DNA of 64,000 nt, from assembly GCA_037043015.1 (NCBI GenBank), contig CM073327.1:14676727-14740726 (forward strand). The letters are read 5' to 3'. The position numbers were made by a program, and so were the translations under genes. Shown here in pieces: positions 46,435 to 59,711 of the stretch. The first letter of the stretch is position 1; each line of letters starts with the position of its first letter. The notes under the pieces were generated by a model, which saw only the letters and a program-made list of their open reading frames with translations, was not told the origin of the DNA and made no database searches. Source of the stretch: Bryum argenteum. Lineage: Eukaryota; Streptophyta; Bryopsida; Bryales; Bryaceae.

Positions 46435-47531
46435 CTAAAGTGGAAACTCCTTCTGCAAAGCTTCCAGATCCCTCCTTTCACAAGCATCCAACATGTCGTT
46501 TCGTGCGGCAATGCTGCAAGAAGTGCGAACAATACGTTAAAAGTCTTTGTTACATGTTCCTGCTTAAACCCATGGTTTCATATGTACACATTATAAATGG
46601 TGCAAGATTCTAGCATGAGAAGCCGAAGAGGACATACCTGAGAGAAATGCGCAAGTATTGCCAAGCATTATCTGCTTTGGGATTCATTACCAATGCCCGA
46701 ACATAGTACTGAACCGACTCCTCATAGCGTCCCTGCACGAACCAATATGAACTTCACAGTAAGCAGCTTGCTAGACCAGAATCAGGATGTTGCTTAGCTA
46801 GCGATTGATGTGTACAAGAATCGCTGCTCTCATCCAGCAATAAAAAGTTAATGATTGCGAGCAGAACAGAGTAGAGTACCTGATTAGCATAGCCGATTCC
46901 CATATTTGACCACGCCCGAACATAGTTTGGTTTAAGGTCCAGTGCCTGCAGTAACACAATGTTCCGGATCAGCATGAGCCCCTTGGTTATCATCTCAATC
47001 TGTAAGCACCAGCAATTCAACAAATAGGATACTCACTCAAATCAAGAGCTCATAGTTGAAATAATGACTGACCTGTTGGTAGGCATAAATAGCTTCAGCA
47101 CTCCGTGAACTGTTTGCTTGAGTGGCGCCCAACTTATTCCACAAAGAGTAATCACGGGGCTTCAACTGCAAAGCCCTCTCAAAGGAACTGATGGCCTTGT
47201 CATAATTCCGTGAGAGGTTGAAAAGCACTCCCAAAACTGTGTGCAAGTCACTGTCCTCCGGGGACAATCGCGCAGCTTCTTGGAACAGACTTTCTACCTG
47301 TAAGTACATCAATGAAGGCATTCAGCAACATACTCCAAGATGGGAACAAGTACTAGTGAAGTACACTATTATCAAGCACAAATGAGTTCCTTATACAAAC
47401 TCCCATCGCTTGGAATCTTACCTCCGAAGGATTGAGAACATTGGTAGCTTCTCCTGGTACAAGTGTGCCATACTTGGGATGATGTTGCAACCATCCTCTA
47501 AGGTACCGTAAAGCTTCCTCTTGCTCCAACT
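46435..47531 (-). CDS. PEX5: PEX5 peroxisomal import receptor, last five exons only (unit A)
   Basis: PEX5 is the cycling cytosolic receptor whose TPR repeats bind the C-terminal SKL-type signal (PTS1) of peroxisomal enzymes. Five GT-AG exons in phase: 47,531-47,422 (LEQEEALRYLRGWLQHHPKY...), 47,297-47,073 (VESLFQEAARLSPED... to AIYAYQQ), 46,945-46,880 (ALDLKPNYVRAWSNMGIGYA), 46,732-46,638 (GRYEESVQYYVRAL...) and 46,513-46,435 (IAARNDMLDACE...LQKEFPL stop). Together they give about 191 codons: the last TPRs and the conserved C-terminus, with no stop or frameshift. The N-terminal half (PEX14-binding motifs, first TPRs) is absent: the 1.4 kb upstream to the unit end has no matching exons. It is thus a 5'-truncated duplicate, unless exons lie beyond the window. 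Confidence 0.9.
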
Positions 47532-48579
47532 CTACAAATGAGAAGACAATTGCATCGCTTACATTGACTTTACTTTCAAGGGCCTCACCGTTGAGTTTGC
47601 CCCTGTTCCTTGGTAATGTGGTTCCTTGGTAATGTCGTTCCACAAGCAAAACCCTCATATTTCTTTGTGAAGAAGCTCATAACTAAATTAAAGTGCTACT
47701 TAATATGCCTTGGTCCAATTGTTTACTCGATCGGTTTCTAGTGTGGAGGTGGGTTTCCAACCCAAGGGGTCGAGTTAGATTTTTGTGAGAGATCTAAGAG
47801 GGGTGGGGATTTGGGGAGCGAGATGTTGGGGTGTGGTAGAGGAGAGGGGGTGAGAATGTAGGGAAAAGGCGTAAGGATTTATTTTAGAGAGAGAAAGTGG
47901 TTTACCTAACTTATTCACTTATTTGCCATATATTGATTCATTCGATTGATTGATCGGTTATGTATATCCTCACCTCAAGTGTTATGTTGCTTGTAGTTTC
48001 ACACTCTCTAAATAGTCTCTAAATAAGTTGGGAGACAATGTTGCACTCAAAAAGCCTCAATCCCTCCCTTTGCCCTTTGGGGTTCAATTGAAATGCATAA
48101 CATTTTGAAAATAAAACAATCACATAACCATATGATTGCGAAAACTTAAGGAGGAGCCATGACAACAATGGGGGTCGAACCCATATATAGAGTCCATATA
48201 CTCTTGTTGTCTCAACATAATACACTCATCAAATAGAAACACTTAAGCTAGTCCTCATACAACACGGGACTTTAATAGAGTGTTTGTCATTTGTTTTTCC
48301 CATAATCATTCTCGCTTTTGACATATTTGCAACCCAAGAGCACAACAAAGCAAAACAACCATTTATGCAACAAAAAAACAAGTTCAAATTCTCCAAACTC
48401 TTCACATACCTGCTTTCGTGGCCTTCAACTTTTGGAGGAGCAAGCTACACCTGCAAAAGATATGTATCTCGAGTGACTGTATCAAAACATAACCTTTCAC
48501 ATTAATCAAGGCAAATATAGCTACTTGAAATCATATTCTCCGGGACACATATTCAAACAAGACCAGAAAAATGGCAGCG

Positions 48580-48935
48580 TAAAAAACTAATTTATGGGTC
48601 AGTATTAACCCATTCCCAGGTTTTCAAAAGAAAAGGGAAAAACCCGAAGCTAAGTTGCTGAAACGGACTCTACCTACGAATTCCGCCATTCTGGACGAAA
48701 TTAAACTATGTCCTTCAAACCACAGAAAGGAATCAGAAATACTAAGACCTTCATAATATCACACAGTTAACGATGAAAAAAAGCAGACTACCAATGCAAT
48801 TCTTCCAAACCCTTCCGCTGCTAAAGCAAACTCTTTCAACTCACAATTTGATCCTATGCAATTCTCATTTCTCTTTCATCTTAAATAATACAATGTACCA
48901 TTTCAGAATCACACTCACCGTAATTGAGAATTCTC
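48580..48935. repeat. Diverged copy of 38,785-39,070 within the unit
   Basis: Shared landmarks in the same order: GGGTCAGTAT-x-AACCCATTC, GAAGCTAAG-x-TGCT, CAAAC...CAGAAAGG, CTACCA-x-TGCAA, and CTCACC-x-TAATTGAGA. It is an older internal duplication, present again at 59,350-59,705. On the - strand both copies end in a donor-like GTGAG. Confidence 0.55.
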
Positions 48936-49980
48936 AATTGTGGTGGTATCTCAGCAGAAATTGAAGCCGGAGTCTACAAAGTCTACAAAGGTCATTAGAG
49001 AGCTCTATCTTTTGGATTGCTACACAAAGTGACACTCATGCTCCCTAAGCAGCATACATAGATTACACTACCTACCCCAACATCTTCTCCGTGATGAAGA
49101 TGAATAGGCTCACCAAAGAACATTCAAGCGATCCCGCCACATGTGCTAAGTAGATCCTCACGTGCTCTTTTTAAAAGAAAATGAAATTGGACGGTGTACG
49201 CATCACGAAAGATGATGGTTATTATTATTATTTTCTCGCATGCCTCCATATGCCTCCATACCGACACAAAAGAATTGGGTCATCTCACATACAATGGAGC
49301 GACACTTGTAACTAATTGATTCAAATATGGTCCCCGAAATCATTGAACATTCCTACAAAAAACAGAAAAAAATATGAATGTATGAAACAACAATGAAATG
49401 CTCCTCGCCGTCTCGCATATTCCTCGACTACTTACAACATAACACATGATCCACCCAGCCATCAAAGCAAATAAAGGGCTCCTGCAAGCACGTTAATCAT
49501 ACCTGCAAAGAGGAGACGCAAGATCAGAATTTAAGGCAACATTCAACATCATGCACTCGTGCAATCCGAGGGGTCAAGATGATGAACCCATTCACACTTT
49601 TGGAAAGAACAGAACAACCTCAAGCTAAGTCGCTCAAACCAACTTTGCACGAAAAACTCCTACAAACATTCAAACAGAAAGGGGAAAACAAAGACCTGCA
49701 AAAGCAACAAAAATAGAGAACTGTGAAGGCCGGCCGGCAGAAATAAGATCAACCTACCATTGCAACCATTACCATCAACCTTCACAATCAATGACAGCCA
49801 AATTGTGGAACACAGGACCTCCAGTCTCACCTTAATTGAGATACCCTTAGCTTGATGAGAGAATGATATAAAGCCTACACTAAAAAGCTTCCTTAAAAAA
49901 AGCACCGCTTGCATTGCTTCACAACAAAGGGCACTGTCATGCTAACTTTTCATTCTCAGGCATATACAGCTTTAGCTTAC

Positions 49981-50157
49981 CTACGAGTTCCAACATCCTC
50001 TCCAGGCATGATGAGTGCAAGCCCAGGCTCAATCGAGTCAGCGTTCCCAGAAATGAAATTTCTACGCCGAAGAAGCTGCATAGGGTCTCACGTGCTTTCA
50101 AATTCTACACCAAATGGACGGGTACCTGCGGGAATGATGATGATTTCGACATGCCTC
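49981..50157 (-). pseudogene. Possible exon remnant, unrecognised (unit B)
   Basis: The best-preserved copy of the segment described in unit A, with one in-frame TGA. The opposite strand is also open over about 100 codons, which makes the coding strand uncertain. Confidence 0.35.
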
Positions 50158-53100
50158 CCTGCCTGCAATCTGGAGCAATTGGGTTATCTCGCATATAATG
50201 GAGCCAATTGATGCAAACATGGTTGTTTGAAATCGATCCACAATCGGCTACAAAATCAGGATTCCAGTGAAGAATCGTGCTCTGCATGTTTCCAAGTACT
50301 TACAACAAAAGAAAGCATCAGTCACACTATGTACATTCTGAGCTGCCTCTCTAACACCCACCCATCAAAACATGAAAATCTTTCAGAGCACAATTTGTAC
50401 TCCTCCAAATAGTGCATATAGTGCATGGGAAAATGCCTTAAACTGGTAGAGCTCTACATGGTGCCCGCCCACTTACTTATCATACACCCTTACTCATCTC
50501 TATTTCGACTTTCAGACCTAATGCTACATCGAGTGAGAACCTCTCGCGCCGTAAATCACTCCAAATGCAATCGCCATGGATACTAAGCCTTAGATTCCTA
50601 ACCCAATTTCGATGATGAAGGATAGCCTTGCATTAATCATCTCAATAACCCTAAGCATGAACAAAATATTACCATGTCCAAAATGTGGAGATGAAGAAAA
50701 GTCACTTACACCGAAACTCTTTGATCGCCGAGGAGATTTACCATGGGCCTCAATTCAAAACCACTCCTCCCTCGTTGCTTACGAGCTCACATGGCTAAAA
50801 TCCCGCAACAAAAGTTTCAAAATTCAAGAACCGTATCAATGCCTTGCTCTTCGGCAAAGAGATCACACTCAAAATCAAGAACAAGTTTCACATCACATTT
50901 GTTACACCCTCCTACCACATCCGCAACTCAAAACTCAACATTCAATCAGGGGCTCACGTAATTTGTCACAAAACAAAAGACTCTCAAAATTCCAATTCTC
51001 ATGGGTCTCTTGACCAAAAATTGACAATACACATGCTAGTCACGTAGAGATGATTCAGCTTGATAAACCACGACATCGTATCTCAATGCACAATCGCGAT
51101 TGTAAAATCTATACTAAGAAATGGCTCTCTCTCTCTATTGTGAGGTACTAATCCACTCTATGTATCAAATCAACAAAGCATTTGGTTACAAACTCGTACC
51201 TATATGCAACAATTGAGGAACTATTTCGTTGACAAGCAGAACCATTCAAGAAACAAAATGATTCTCGCATGCACTTACTTCTCAAGATCAAAAAGCCACA
51301 ACAAATTATGAGAATAGTGCGAAAGCGAGGCGCATGGGGACCTTTCCACAATTCTATGCCTTACAAAGAGACGGAGCACGTGAATAGTCAAGATTTTGTC
51401 AAGATAAGCAAAACCTTGAGGTCTTTCGCTCCTATTCTTGATCCGAAAGCAAAGAGCTGATATATTGTAACAACCGAATCACCAGGGTAGATAAGCATTA
51501 GAACGGCATGGATTTATTTGTCACACACTCACAATCAAATGTCCTTAAACCGCCGCACCAAGCCACCCTTGTAACAACCCACAAACCAAGGCTTCCTCTA
51601 AACTTCTCGAAAACAAAACCCTGAACCTCAATTTCATATCTCAATTTCGACGCATATCACACAAATTGTTTTACCAAGAGCAATCATTCCAAGAGTGACT
51701 CCACAACTAAACATGGTGATTATGCATCTCCACACTCTTCCTCAAGTTCTTAGGAAACAAAAAAATTCACCTGCAAAAAGGTGGTTAACAAAGAATTAAC
51801 GAAGCAATCGAGATTATTCATGCGTTGGTCACACCTCGCAACCTCAATCTCACAAATGATCTACAAACACATCATAACTCAAAGGTGCACCATACGACAC
51901 ATACCTTCCTTAAAATACAACCAAACTGAATGCAAGCAAAACAACTGGAATCAACTCGATGATCACAGGTGCACTTTCCAAGTATGACAACAAGTGCATA
52001 CTACTTGTCTACACCACATTAGATTCAAGAATGCTATAATTTATTGAGCTAAAAACGCTTCCAACTCTAAGAAACAATATGAGTTTGGACAAGATAGATG
52101 TAACAAGAAGCTAATGGATCGAGAGTCGCCCTACCAACTCTGCAAAATCAACATAGCTGCAAGCCAAACAACTAATGAAGGAGGTAGCAATGAGTTATGA
52201 ACTAACTAAGACGAGCTTGCAAATCCGCAATATATAAGCAAGCAATACAATAGAGGCACAACACGCACTCCGCAACTCGACTCAACTCTCACTATTCTCC
52301 ACCACACCCATCTTTCGATGTAGCATACACCTCACTCTAAGAGAATCCCTTCCCGGACAATCAAAGCCGTACCCACCCTGCAGACACAACCCTAAAGCCT
52401 GTGGATCCGATCGCGGTAAGGGACAACTCTCATTTGATCGCAATAGACAACCAACACCCAATCCGCAACGGCAACCGACACACAATTAGCCGCCACACAC
52501 AATCGGGGTAATAGATAAATAATAGACCGTCGGCAACAACAGCATAATCGTCGCAATGATAAGCTTCCCAAAGATAGACGTAACTCTTCCTTATTCTCTC
52601 ACAACACAAGCGCCGCAAACATCATAACAATCACCAGCATCCTGACAAATAAGTGCAAGTAAGGCAACAAGTGTGATGCCTCGGCAGGTCCGCCATGGTT
52701 GTAAATTCTAAGACGTCCCTTGCTTCCAACCCAAAAGCAACACAAGAGGGCATCGAGGGAGGCAAGCGGCAACAAGAGAACAAGTAGAATGGCTCGACAA
52801 CGGCGGAACGACTCAACTTCACTTCACATTGCCGCGCTTTTTGTCGCGCGCTTATTTTTCAAATTTACATTAACTACATCCCACATCCTAGATCTTTTAA
52901 ATCTTTGTTGACAAAGATGTTGAGTGATTATTGAATCCCAATGTTTTCATCATAATTAGGTAGTTGTACTACAACACCCCAATTCTAATGTTAAGGGGCT
53001 TTTGAGATAGCATGTTTTATTTCGTATGTATTGGAATCCAATGTTTTCACCATAATGAGGTAATTGCATAAGCAATATAAAATAAATGTACTTAGTACCA

Positions 53101-55172
53101 AGACAATGATGGTAATAGTGTAATTCACCACGCCTCAATAATTAATTTTGGTTGTTGAACATAATTAAATATTGAGAAGCAATATGATTAATGGGTGAAT
53201 CAAGGCCAATTGTAACATGTAATGCACTCCAAAATCAAATGTCCACAAGTACAATGATATTGACTACCCTTGTTTGAAATATGAAAGAGTCAAAAAGGTC
53301 TACGAACCGCTATGAGCTCTTATGCTCATGTATATGAATAACTAAAAAGATAACAAAAAGGTAACAAAAAGTCAAATAATATATGAACCAACAACGTCTC
53401 AAATAAAATCATTATGAGAAAGTTCTCATACTAGTAGTCTACAAGATCCTATGTTTTCAATTTTGCAAATAATCTCATAAAAATCTAAAAAGACATTCAT
53501 TGAATTGCTTCATTAGGAAGGAAGTTGAAACTAAGTTGCTACCCCCTTGGCCTTAGGGGTTAATCGCTTCTCTTCAATTTTGGTTTGTTTCTTATTACAA
53601 GTTATAATACAAACTATATAATCTATGTGTTGTTTGTTCAACTCTAAGAGTCCCATAGTTTATACTCTTACGGTATTCAAATTTCATGATATCCTTTTGC
53701 AACCCTCATTCAATAGAAAATATTACGTAAAGCACTTCATCCGTACTACCAAGAAGAGTTTACAACCCGTATCAAAATTGAAGTCATGCCTTGAAATTAA
53801 GAGTTTGTGATTTAATCATAACATGATGTGTTTGAGCTTTACCACATGTCGTGTTTGAACAACAAATATAGAAAATGCAAGTATTGCCTTCCTAACCTAT
53901 TTATTTCTCTAATATTCTAATCCAATTCTTATGACTACCACAAGTTCATGTCTAAAATTCAAATGATCCCATTACCCATCGTAGTCATTGCCTAAGAATC
54001 AATGTACGATCTAATCTATTCATCCAAATCATTCAACTTCTTTGAATGGACACCGCAATTTCAATAACTTTACCCCAACACATCTCATTTATTTTAGCCT
54101 CTCGTGGAAATGCCTATTGTTATCAAAAAAATCTACAACTAGTGAGCTACTTCCCTCCATGTAAAACAAACAAACAAAAATAATAATAAATAAAAATTCA
54201 AAAATTCAAAAAACCAAAAAAGAATTAAAAGAAAGAAAAAGTCAAAAAGGAAAAGTCCAAAACAAAGACCCCTTGCATTGAAAATTTGAAATGCATGCAA
54301 GTGAATTGAACTAAATAATGTATTTACCTCGGAAAGTAAACTTGAATTGGAAGCTAACCCAAGAACTGAAGTAAAGATCCACCCTGAATTTGAATAATTG
54401 ACTTGCAATGATGCCCCCATGATGTTTCAAATACCCCAATACAGAAGTTGTTATTAAACTCAAAAAGAGATTATGAAATGAAATAAATTAAAAAAATGAT
54501 ATTGGATGAATCCAGCAATTCTCAGGGCAGAATCTACACAGACTCAAAATAATTGGAACATTGAAATCTAACAATTAAAATTGAGACCCTTCAAACTTTC
54601 AATTATTTCAATCAACATTCAATCAGCAATGAGCACATTCCAGGAATTCATAGCTGTGCCACAAAAGTTTACTCCACCCCGGCCTTAACCCCTAAATGGT
54701 TTGACTAATTTTGTAGCAAAAAGAACACATTCTTAAATTTTAAAAATAAAAATAATTGTTATAAATGGAAACAAAAGTGAGTTACTCAAATCTCAACAGA
54801 CGTACAAATCCCCCGTAGTAGAAATATTGTACATCATGTGGTTTAAATTTTGAGTCATGAGGCCATGTAGATTGCAAGATCGTAACGTTTTAGCACTCAT
54901 AAATGATCACAAAAGTTTTAACATTTCCACTTTAGAGTGAATATGCTACCAATAGACTCATGGCAACAAAAGAAAATCACCAACTACAAAGATTTTTTCA
55001 TCTTTATCTCAATGACATAATAATACTAATAACATAATTAAGAAAGTCGTAAAAAATCTAATCATCCTAAAAAGTAACAAAAAAAAAAATTTAATGTCTA
55101 TATTTTCCAAGATAACAAAAATTCTAGGTTCAAAAATTTTAAGATGTTATTATACATAGAAAAATTCAAGAT

Positions 55173-56463
55173 CTTAAGCCCTAAACGCGTGGAATGTAGT
55201 AAAGCGATATTTTGGATGGCAAGCATCAACTCTCAAGATCCATAACTTTGTTACTCGAAGTCCGCTTTGGATGTAATTACTTGCATTGGGTCCCGAATCA
55301 AGTCTAGTTTGTGTTTTGAAAATTGCAAGACTCATACAATGAAGAATTAATAGGAAGCATTTGTTTTGATGAAGGCAACTCTTGTTTTTGGGTTTTGAAA
55401 CTTGAGGCATGTTTTACCGCTTCAAGCCAATTATGTGAAATCCAATATAGCTTTTCATGAAAAGAAATTACATTATCATGATCTTAACTCCTAAACACAA
55501 TTTTCAGCCAAAAAACACAATTTCAAAAATGTGTCATAGTTAATAATGAAGAATCTTAATCTTCTTCAAGCTAATAAGATTTTAACAGCACAAACTTGTT
55601 ATAGACTTGCTGTAGGTCACCGAGACCAAAAATTGAGTCATGGGGCCTCGGCGAATCATAATGTATTAGTAATAAAAACGTACTGCAAAATTTCATCATT
55701 TTCACTTTAAGGTGGAAATGCTACCGGTATACTATTGCTATGAGAAATCAACAACTGGAAAGATGCTCACCTTCATCTCAATAACACCTTTTCCCCAAAA
55801 AAATTCATCAAAGATTTTTCCTAACTCAAATAATAGCCTTGCAATGGTGAAAATTGCCAAAAATCTTCCAAAGGGAAAATAGTCCGAAACTAGACCCTTT
55901 GCATTCAAATTCGTGCCTTATCTTCAAGATATCTTCAATCTTGTCAAGGTTTCTACCACTATAACTAGACTCTAAACAGTGTTTCGATCCAAAAATTTAA
56001 GTTGAAATCCAACGGCGGATGAAGGAGATATAGCTCCTCAAATATCATCCAATTTTTCACTTTTTTCATTTGACAAAACATCATTGCAAATTCAATAGCA
56101 AAATCATTTGGGTCAAAAAACCTCCAACTAGAAAGTTGTTAAGGATCACCTTGAGATCATAATCATGAAAAAGAATTCATGGAAAACTATTTTATATTTC
56201 ACATAATTCGCTTGCAATGGTTAAATATGCCCCATGCTTGGAAATTCAAAAACAAGAACTGTCTTCACCAAAACGCATGCCATTGATTTAAACTTTATTA
56301 TATGGATCTGCAATTTTTGCTACACACACTAGAATTGCTTTGGAACCTAACCCAAGTGATTTCATCCAAAAGGGACCTTGGATGGAGAAGTTTTGGTTCT
56401 TCAAAGTTGTTGCCTACCATCCAAAATATAGTTTTTCTACATTCAGCCCGTTTAGGGGTTAAG
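55173..56463. mobile_element. Family-X TIR element inside unit B
   Basis: The duplicated counterpart of the element in unit A, at the same place in the unit, so it was present before the tandem duplication. Confidence 0.6.
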
Positions 56464-57202
56464 ATAAAATCCAATAATTTTGTAGTTGGAAGAGTACTGA
56501 TTAAAGCAATTTTGGAATTGGATTTGCTATGATGTTTCTATTTTCTAAAATTGGAAAAACAAAAAAAAAATTAAAAATTAAAAATTTAAAATTAAAAATT
56601 TAAAATAAAATAAAAAATAAAAATTTTTAAAATAAAAACTAAAAAATTAAAAATTTTAAATACATGGTTCTCCAAGAGATGTTTCTCCTTTCTCCACCAT
56701 TGAAGTTCAACTTCGTTCGTTGAGTTCGATATGAAATTAGATCACAAGATACCATAACTGTAAATATATGCATAGTTTAGGGTCAAATTTTGACCGTATC
56801 ACTTAGAAGCGTATCCTGGTTAGAACCCTCGGCTGATAAGGCCCAACAAATGGTGACAGAAATGGGTGCAAATGCCATGACATGGAGTAATGGTACCATA
56901 CTTCCATAACATAAAAATGCGAGATTGTCCAATAAGTGTTTATTGAGACAACCTCTTCATATGAAATTTGTAGACAGTCATATTCCATCTGGCACATTAA
57001 CTGATCCATCCAACGACGTGTTAGACTACTACCTCGCTATCATTGGTATTAACATGAAAACGTCCCCAACTCCATCCTTGCTTGTGTCTGCTTCTGAGCC
57101 TCCACAAAGAAGAGCATCCGGTACCCATCGTCGGAAGGTCGTCGAATCGGTTGCCTAAACAGGTATAGATTACAATTTCGTAACTGAAAATTGCTCAGGA
57201 AA

Positions 57203-58300
57203 CTAAAGTGGAAACTCCTTCTGCAAAGCTTCCAGATCCCTCCTTTCACAAGCATCCAACATGTCGTTTCGTGCGGCAATGCTGCAAGAAGTGCGAACAA
57301 TACGTTAAAAGTCTTTGTTACATGTTCCTGCTTAAACCCATGGTTTCATATGTACACATTATAAATGGTGCAAGATTCTAGCATGAGAAGCCGAAGAGGA
57401 CATACCTGAGAGAAATGCGCAAGTATTGCCAAGCATTATCTGCTTTGGGATTCATTACCAATGCCCGAACATAGTACTGAACCGACTCCTCATAGCGTCC
57501 CTGCACGAACCAATATGAACTTCACAGTAAGCAGCTTGCTAGACCAGAATCAGGATGTTGCTTAGCTAGCGATTGATGTGTACAAGAATCGCTGCTCTCA
57601 TCCAGCAATAAAAAAGTTAATGATTGCGAGCAGAACAGAGTAGAGTACCTGATTAGCATAGCCGATTCCCATATTTGACCACGCCCGAACATAGTTTGGT
57701 TTAAGGTCCAGTGCCTGCAGTAACACAATGTTCCGGATCAGCATGAGCCCCTTGGTTATCATCTCAATCTGTAAGCACCAGCAATTCAACAAATAGGATA
57801 CTCACTCAAATCAAGAGCTCATAGTTGAAATAATGACTGACCTGTTGGTAGGCATAAATAGCTTCAGCACTCCGTGAACTGTTTGCTTGAGTGGCGCCCA
57901 ACTTATTCCACAAAGAGTAATCACGGGGCTTCAACTGCAAAGCCCTCTCAAAGGAACTGATGGCCTTGTCATAATTCCGTGAGAGGTTGAAAAGCACTCC
58001 CAAAACTGTGTGCAAGTCACTGTCCTCCGGGGACAATCGCGCAGCTTCTTGGAACAGACTTTCTACCTGTAAGTACATCAATGAAGGCATTCAGCAACAT
58101 ACTCCAAGATGGGAACAAGTACTAGTGAAGTACACTATTATCAAGCACAAATGAGTTCCTTATACAAACTCCCATCAGTTGGAATCTTACCTCCGAAGGA
58201 TTGAGAACATTGGTAGCTTCTCCTGGTACAAGTGTGCCATACTTGGGATGATGTTGCAACCATCCTCTAAGGTACCGTAAAGCTTCCTCTTGCTCCAACT
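57203..58300 (-). CDS. PEX5: PEX5 peroxisomal import receptor, last five exons only (unit B)
   Basis: Exons at 58,300-58,191, 58,066-57,842, 57,714-57,649, 57,500-57,406 and 57,281-57,203. Exon lengths, phases and encoded residues match unit A; the differences I noticed are in introns. The intact frame in both copies fits recent duplication, or an assembly duplicate. Like copy A it has no upstream exons before unit C begins. A third copy would lie beyond the window, and there the full gene might be found. Confidence 0.9.
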
Positions 58301-59711
58301 CTACAAATGAGAAGACAATTGCATCGATTACATTGACTTTACTTTCAAGGGCCTCACCGTTGAGTTTGCCCCTGTTCCTTGGTAATGTGGTTCCTTGGTA
58401 ATGTCGTTCCACAAGCAAAACCCTCATATTTCTTTGTGAAGAAGCTCATAACTAAATTAAAGTGCTACTTAATATGCCTTGGTCCAATTGTTTACTCGAT
58501 CGGTTTCTAGTGTGGAGGTGGGTTTCAACCCAAGGGGTCGAGTTAGATTTTTGTGAGAGATCTAAGAGGGGTGGGGATTTGGGGGAGCGAGATGTTGGGG
58601 TGTGGTAGAGGAGAGGGGGTGAGAATGTAGGGAAAAAGGCGTAAGGATTTATTTTAGAGAGAGAAAGTGGTTTACCTAACTTATTCACTTATTTGCCATA
58701 TATTGATTCATTCGATTGATTGATCGGTTATGTATATCCTCACCTCAAGTGTTATGTTGCTTGTAGTTTCACACTCTCTAAATAGTCTCTAAATAAGTTG
58801 GGAGACAATGTTGCACTCAAAAAGCCTCAATCCCTCCCTTTGCCCTTTGGGGTTCAATTGAAATGCATAACATTTTGAAAATAAAACAATCACATAACCA
58901 TATGATTGCGAAAACTTAAGGAGGAGCCATGACAACAATGGGGGTCGAACCCATATATAGAGTCCATATACTCTTGTTGTCTCAACATAATACACTCATC
59001 AAATAGAAACACTTAAGCTAGTCCTCATACAACACGGGACTTTAATAGAGTGTTTGTCATTTGTTTTTCCCATAATCATTCTCAGTTTTGACATATTTGC
59101 AACCCAAGAGCACAACAAAGCAAAACAACCATTTATGCAACAAAAAAACAAGTTCAAATTCTCCAAACTCTTCACATACCTGCTTTCGTGGCCTTCAACT
59201 TTTGGAGGAGCAAGCTACACCTGCAAAAGATATGTATCTCAGAGTGACTGTATCAAAACATAACCTTTCACATTAATCAAGGCAAATATAGCTACTTGAA
59301 ATCATATTCTCCGGGACACATATTCAAACAAGACCAGAAAAATGGCAGCGTAAAAAACTAATTTATGGGTCAGTATTAACCCATTCCCAGGTTTTCAAAA
59401 GAAAAGGGAAAAACCCGAAGCTAAGCTGCTGAAACGGACTCTACCTACGAATTCCGCCATTCTGGACGAAATTAAACTATGTCCTTCAAACCACAGAAAG
59501 GAATCAGAAATACTAAGACCTTCATAATATCACACAGTTAACGATGAAAAAAAGCAGACTACCAATGCAATTCTTCCAAACCCTTCCGCTGCCAAAGCAG
59601 CTCTTTCAACTCACAATTTGATCCTATGCAATTCTCATTTCTTTCATCTTAAATAATACAATGTACCCATTTCAGAATCGCACACTCACTGTAATTGAGA
59701 ATTCTCAATTG

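Larger units (their letters stand above)
38171..48940. repeat. Tandem unit A (10,770 bp)
   Basis: First copy of a direct tandem repeat. The motif TGGTGGTATC marks the start of each unit at 38,171, 48,941 and 59,712. Its left edge is sharp: the DNA before 38,171 does not match the end of the other units. The unit carries the last five exons of PEX5, a family-X element and AT-rich spacer. Confidence 0.95.
48941..59711. repeat. Tandem unit B (10,771 bp)
   Basis: Second copy, nearly identical to A. Differences cluster at 48,941-51,470 and mostly hit CTG or CAG (for example CTG in A read as CCG, TCG or CTC in B); the rest of the unit differs mainly in homopolymer length. Confidence 0.95.

Noticed and set aside
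46281-46532. 83-codon - frame overlapping the last PEX5 exon
   Set aside because: It is a different register from the C-terminal exon, which splices in phase to give the PEX5 C-terminus.
48165-48185. tRNA- or SINE-like B box (GGGTTCGACCCC on the - strand)
   Set aside because: No A box, no cloverleaf and no 3' tail could be assigned around it; the copy at 58,940 is just the tandem duplicate.
49909-50211. 100-codon + strand frame in each tandem unit
   Set aside because: It is antisense to the more protein-like - strand segment with a splice donor and is disturbed in unit A.
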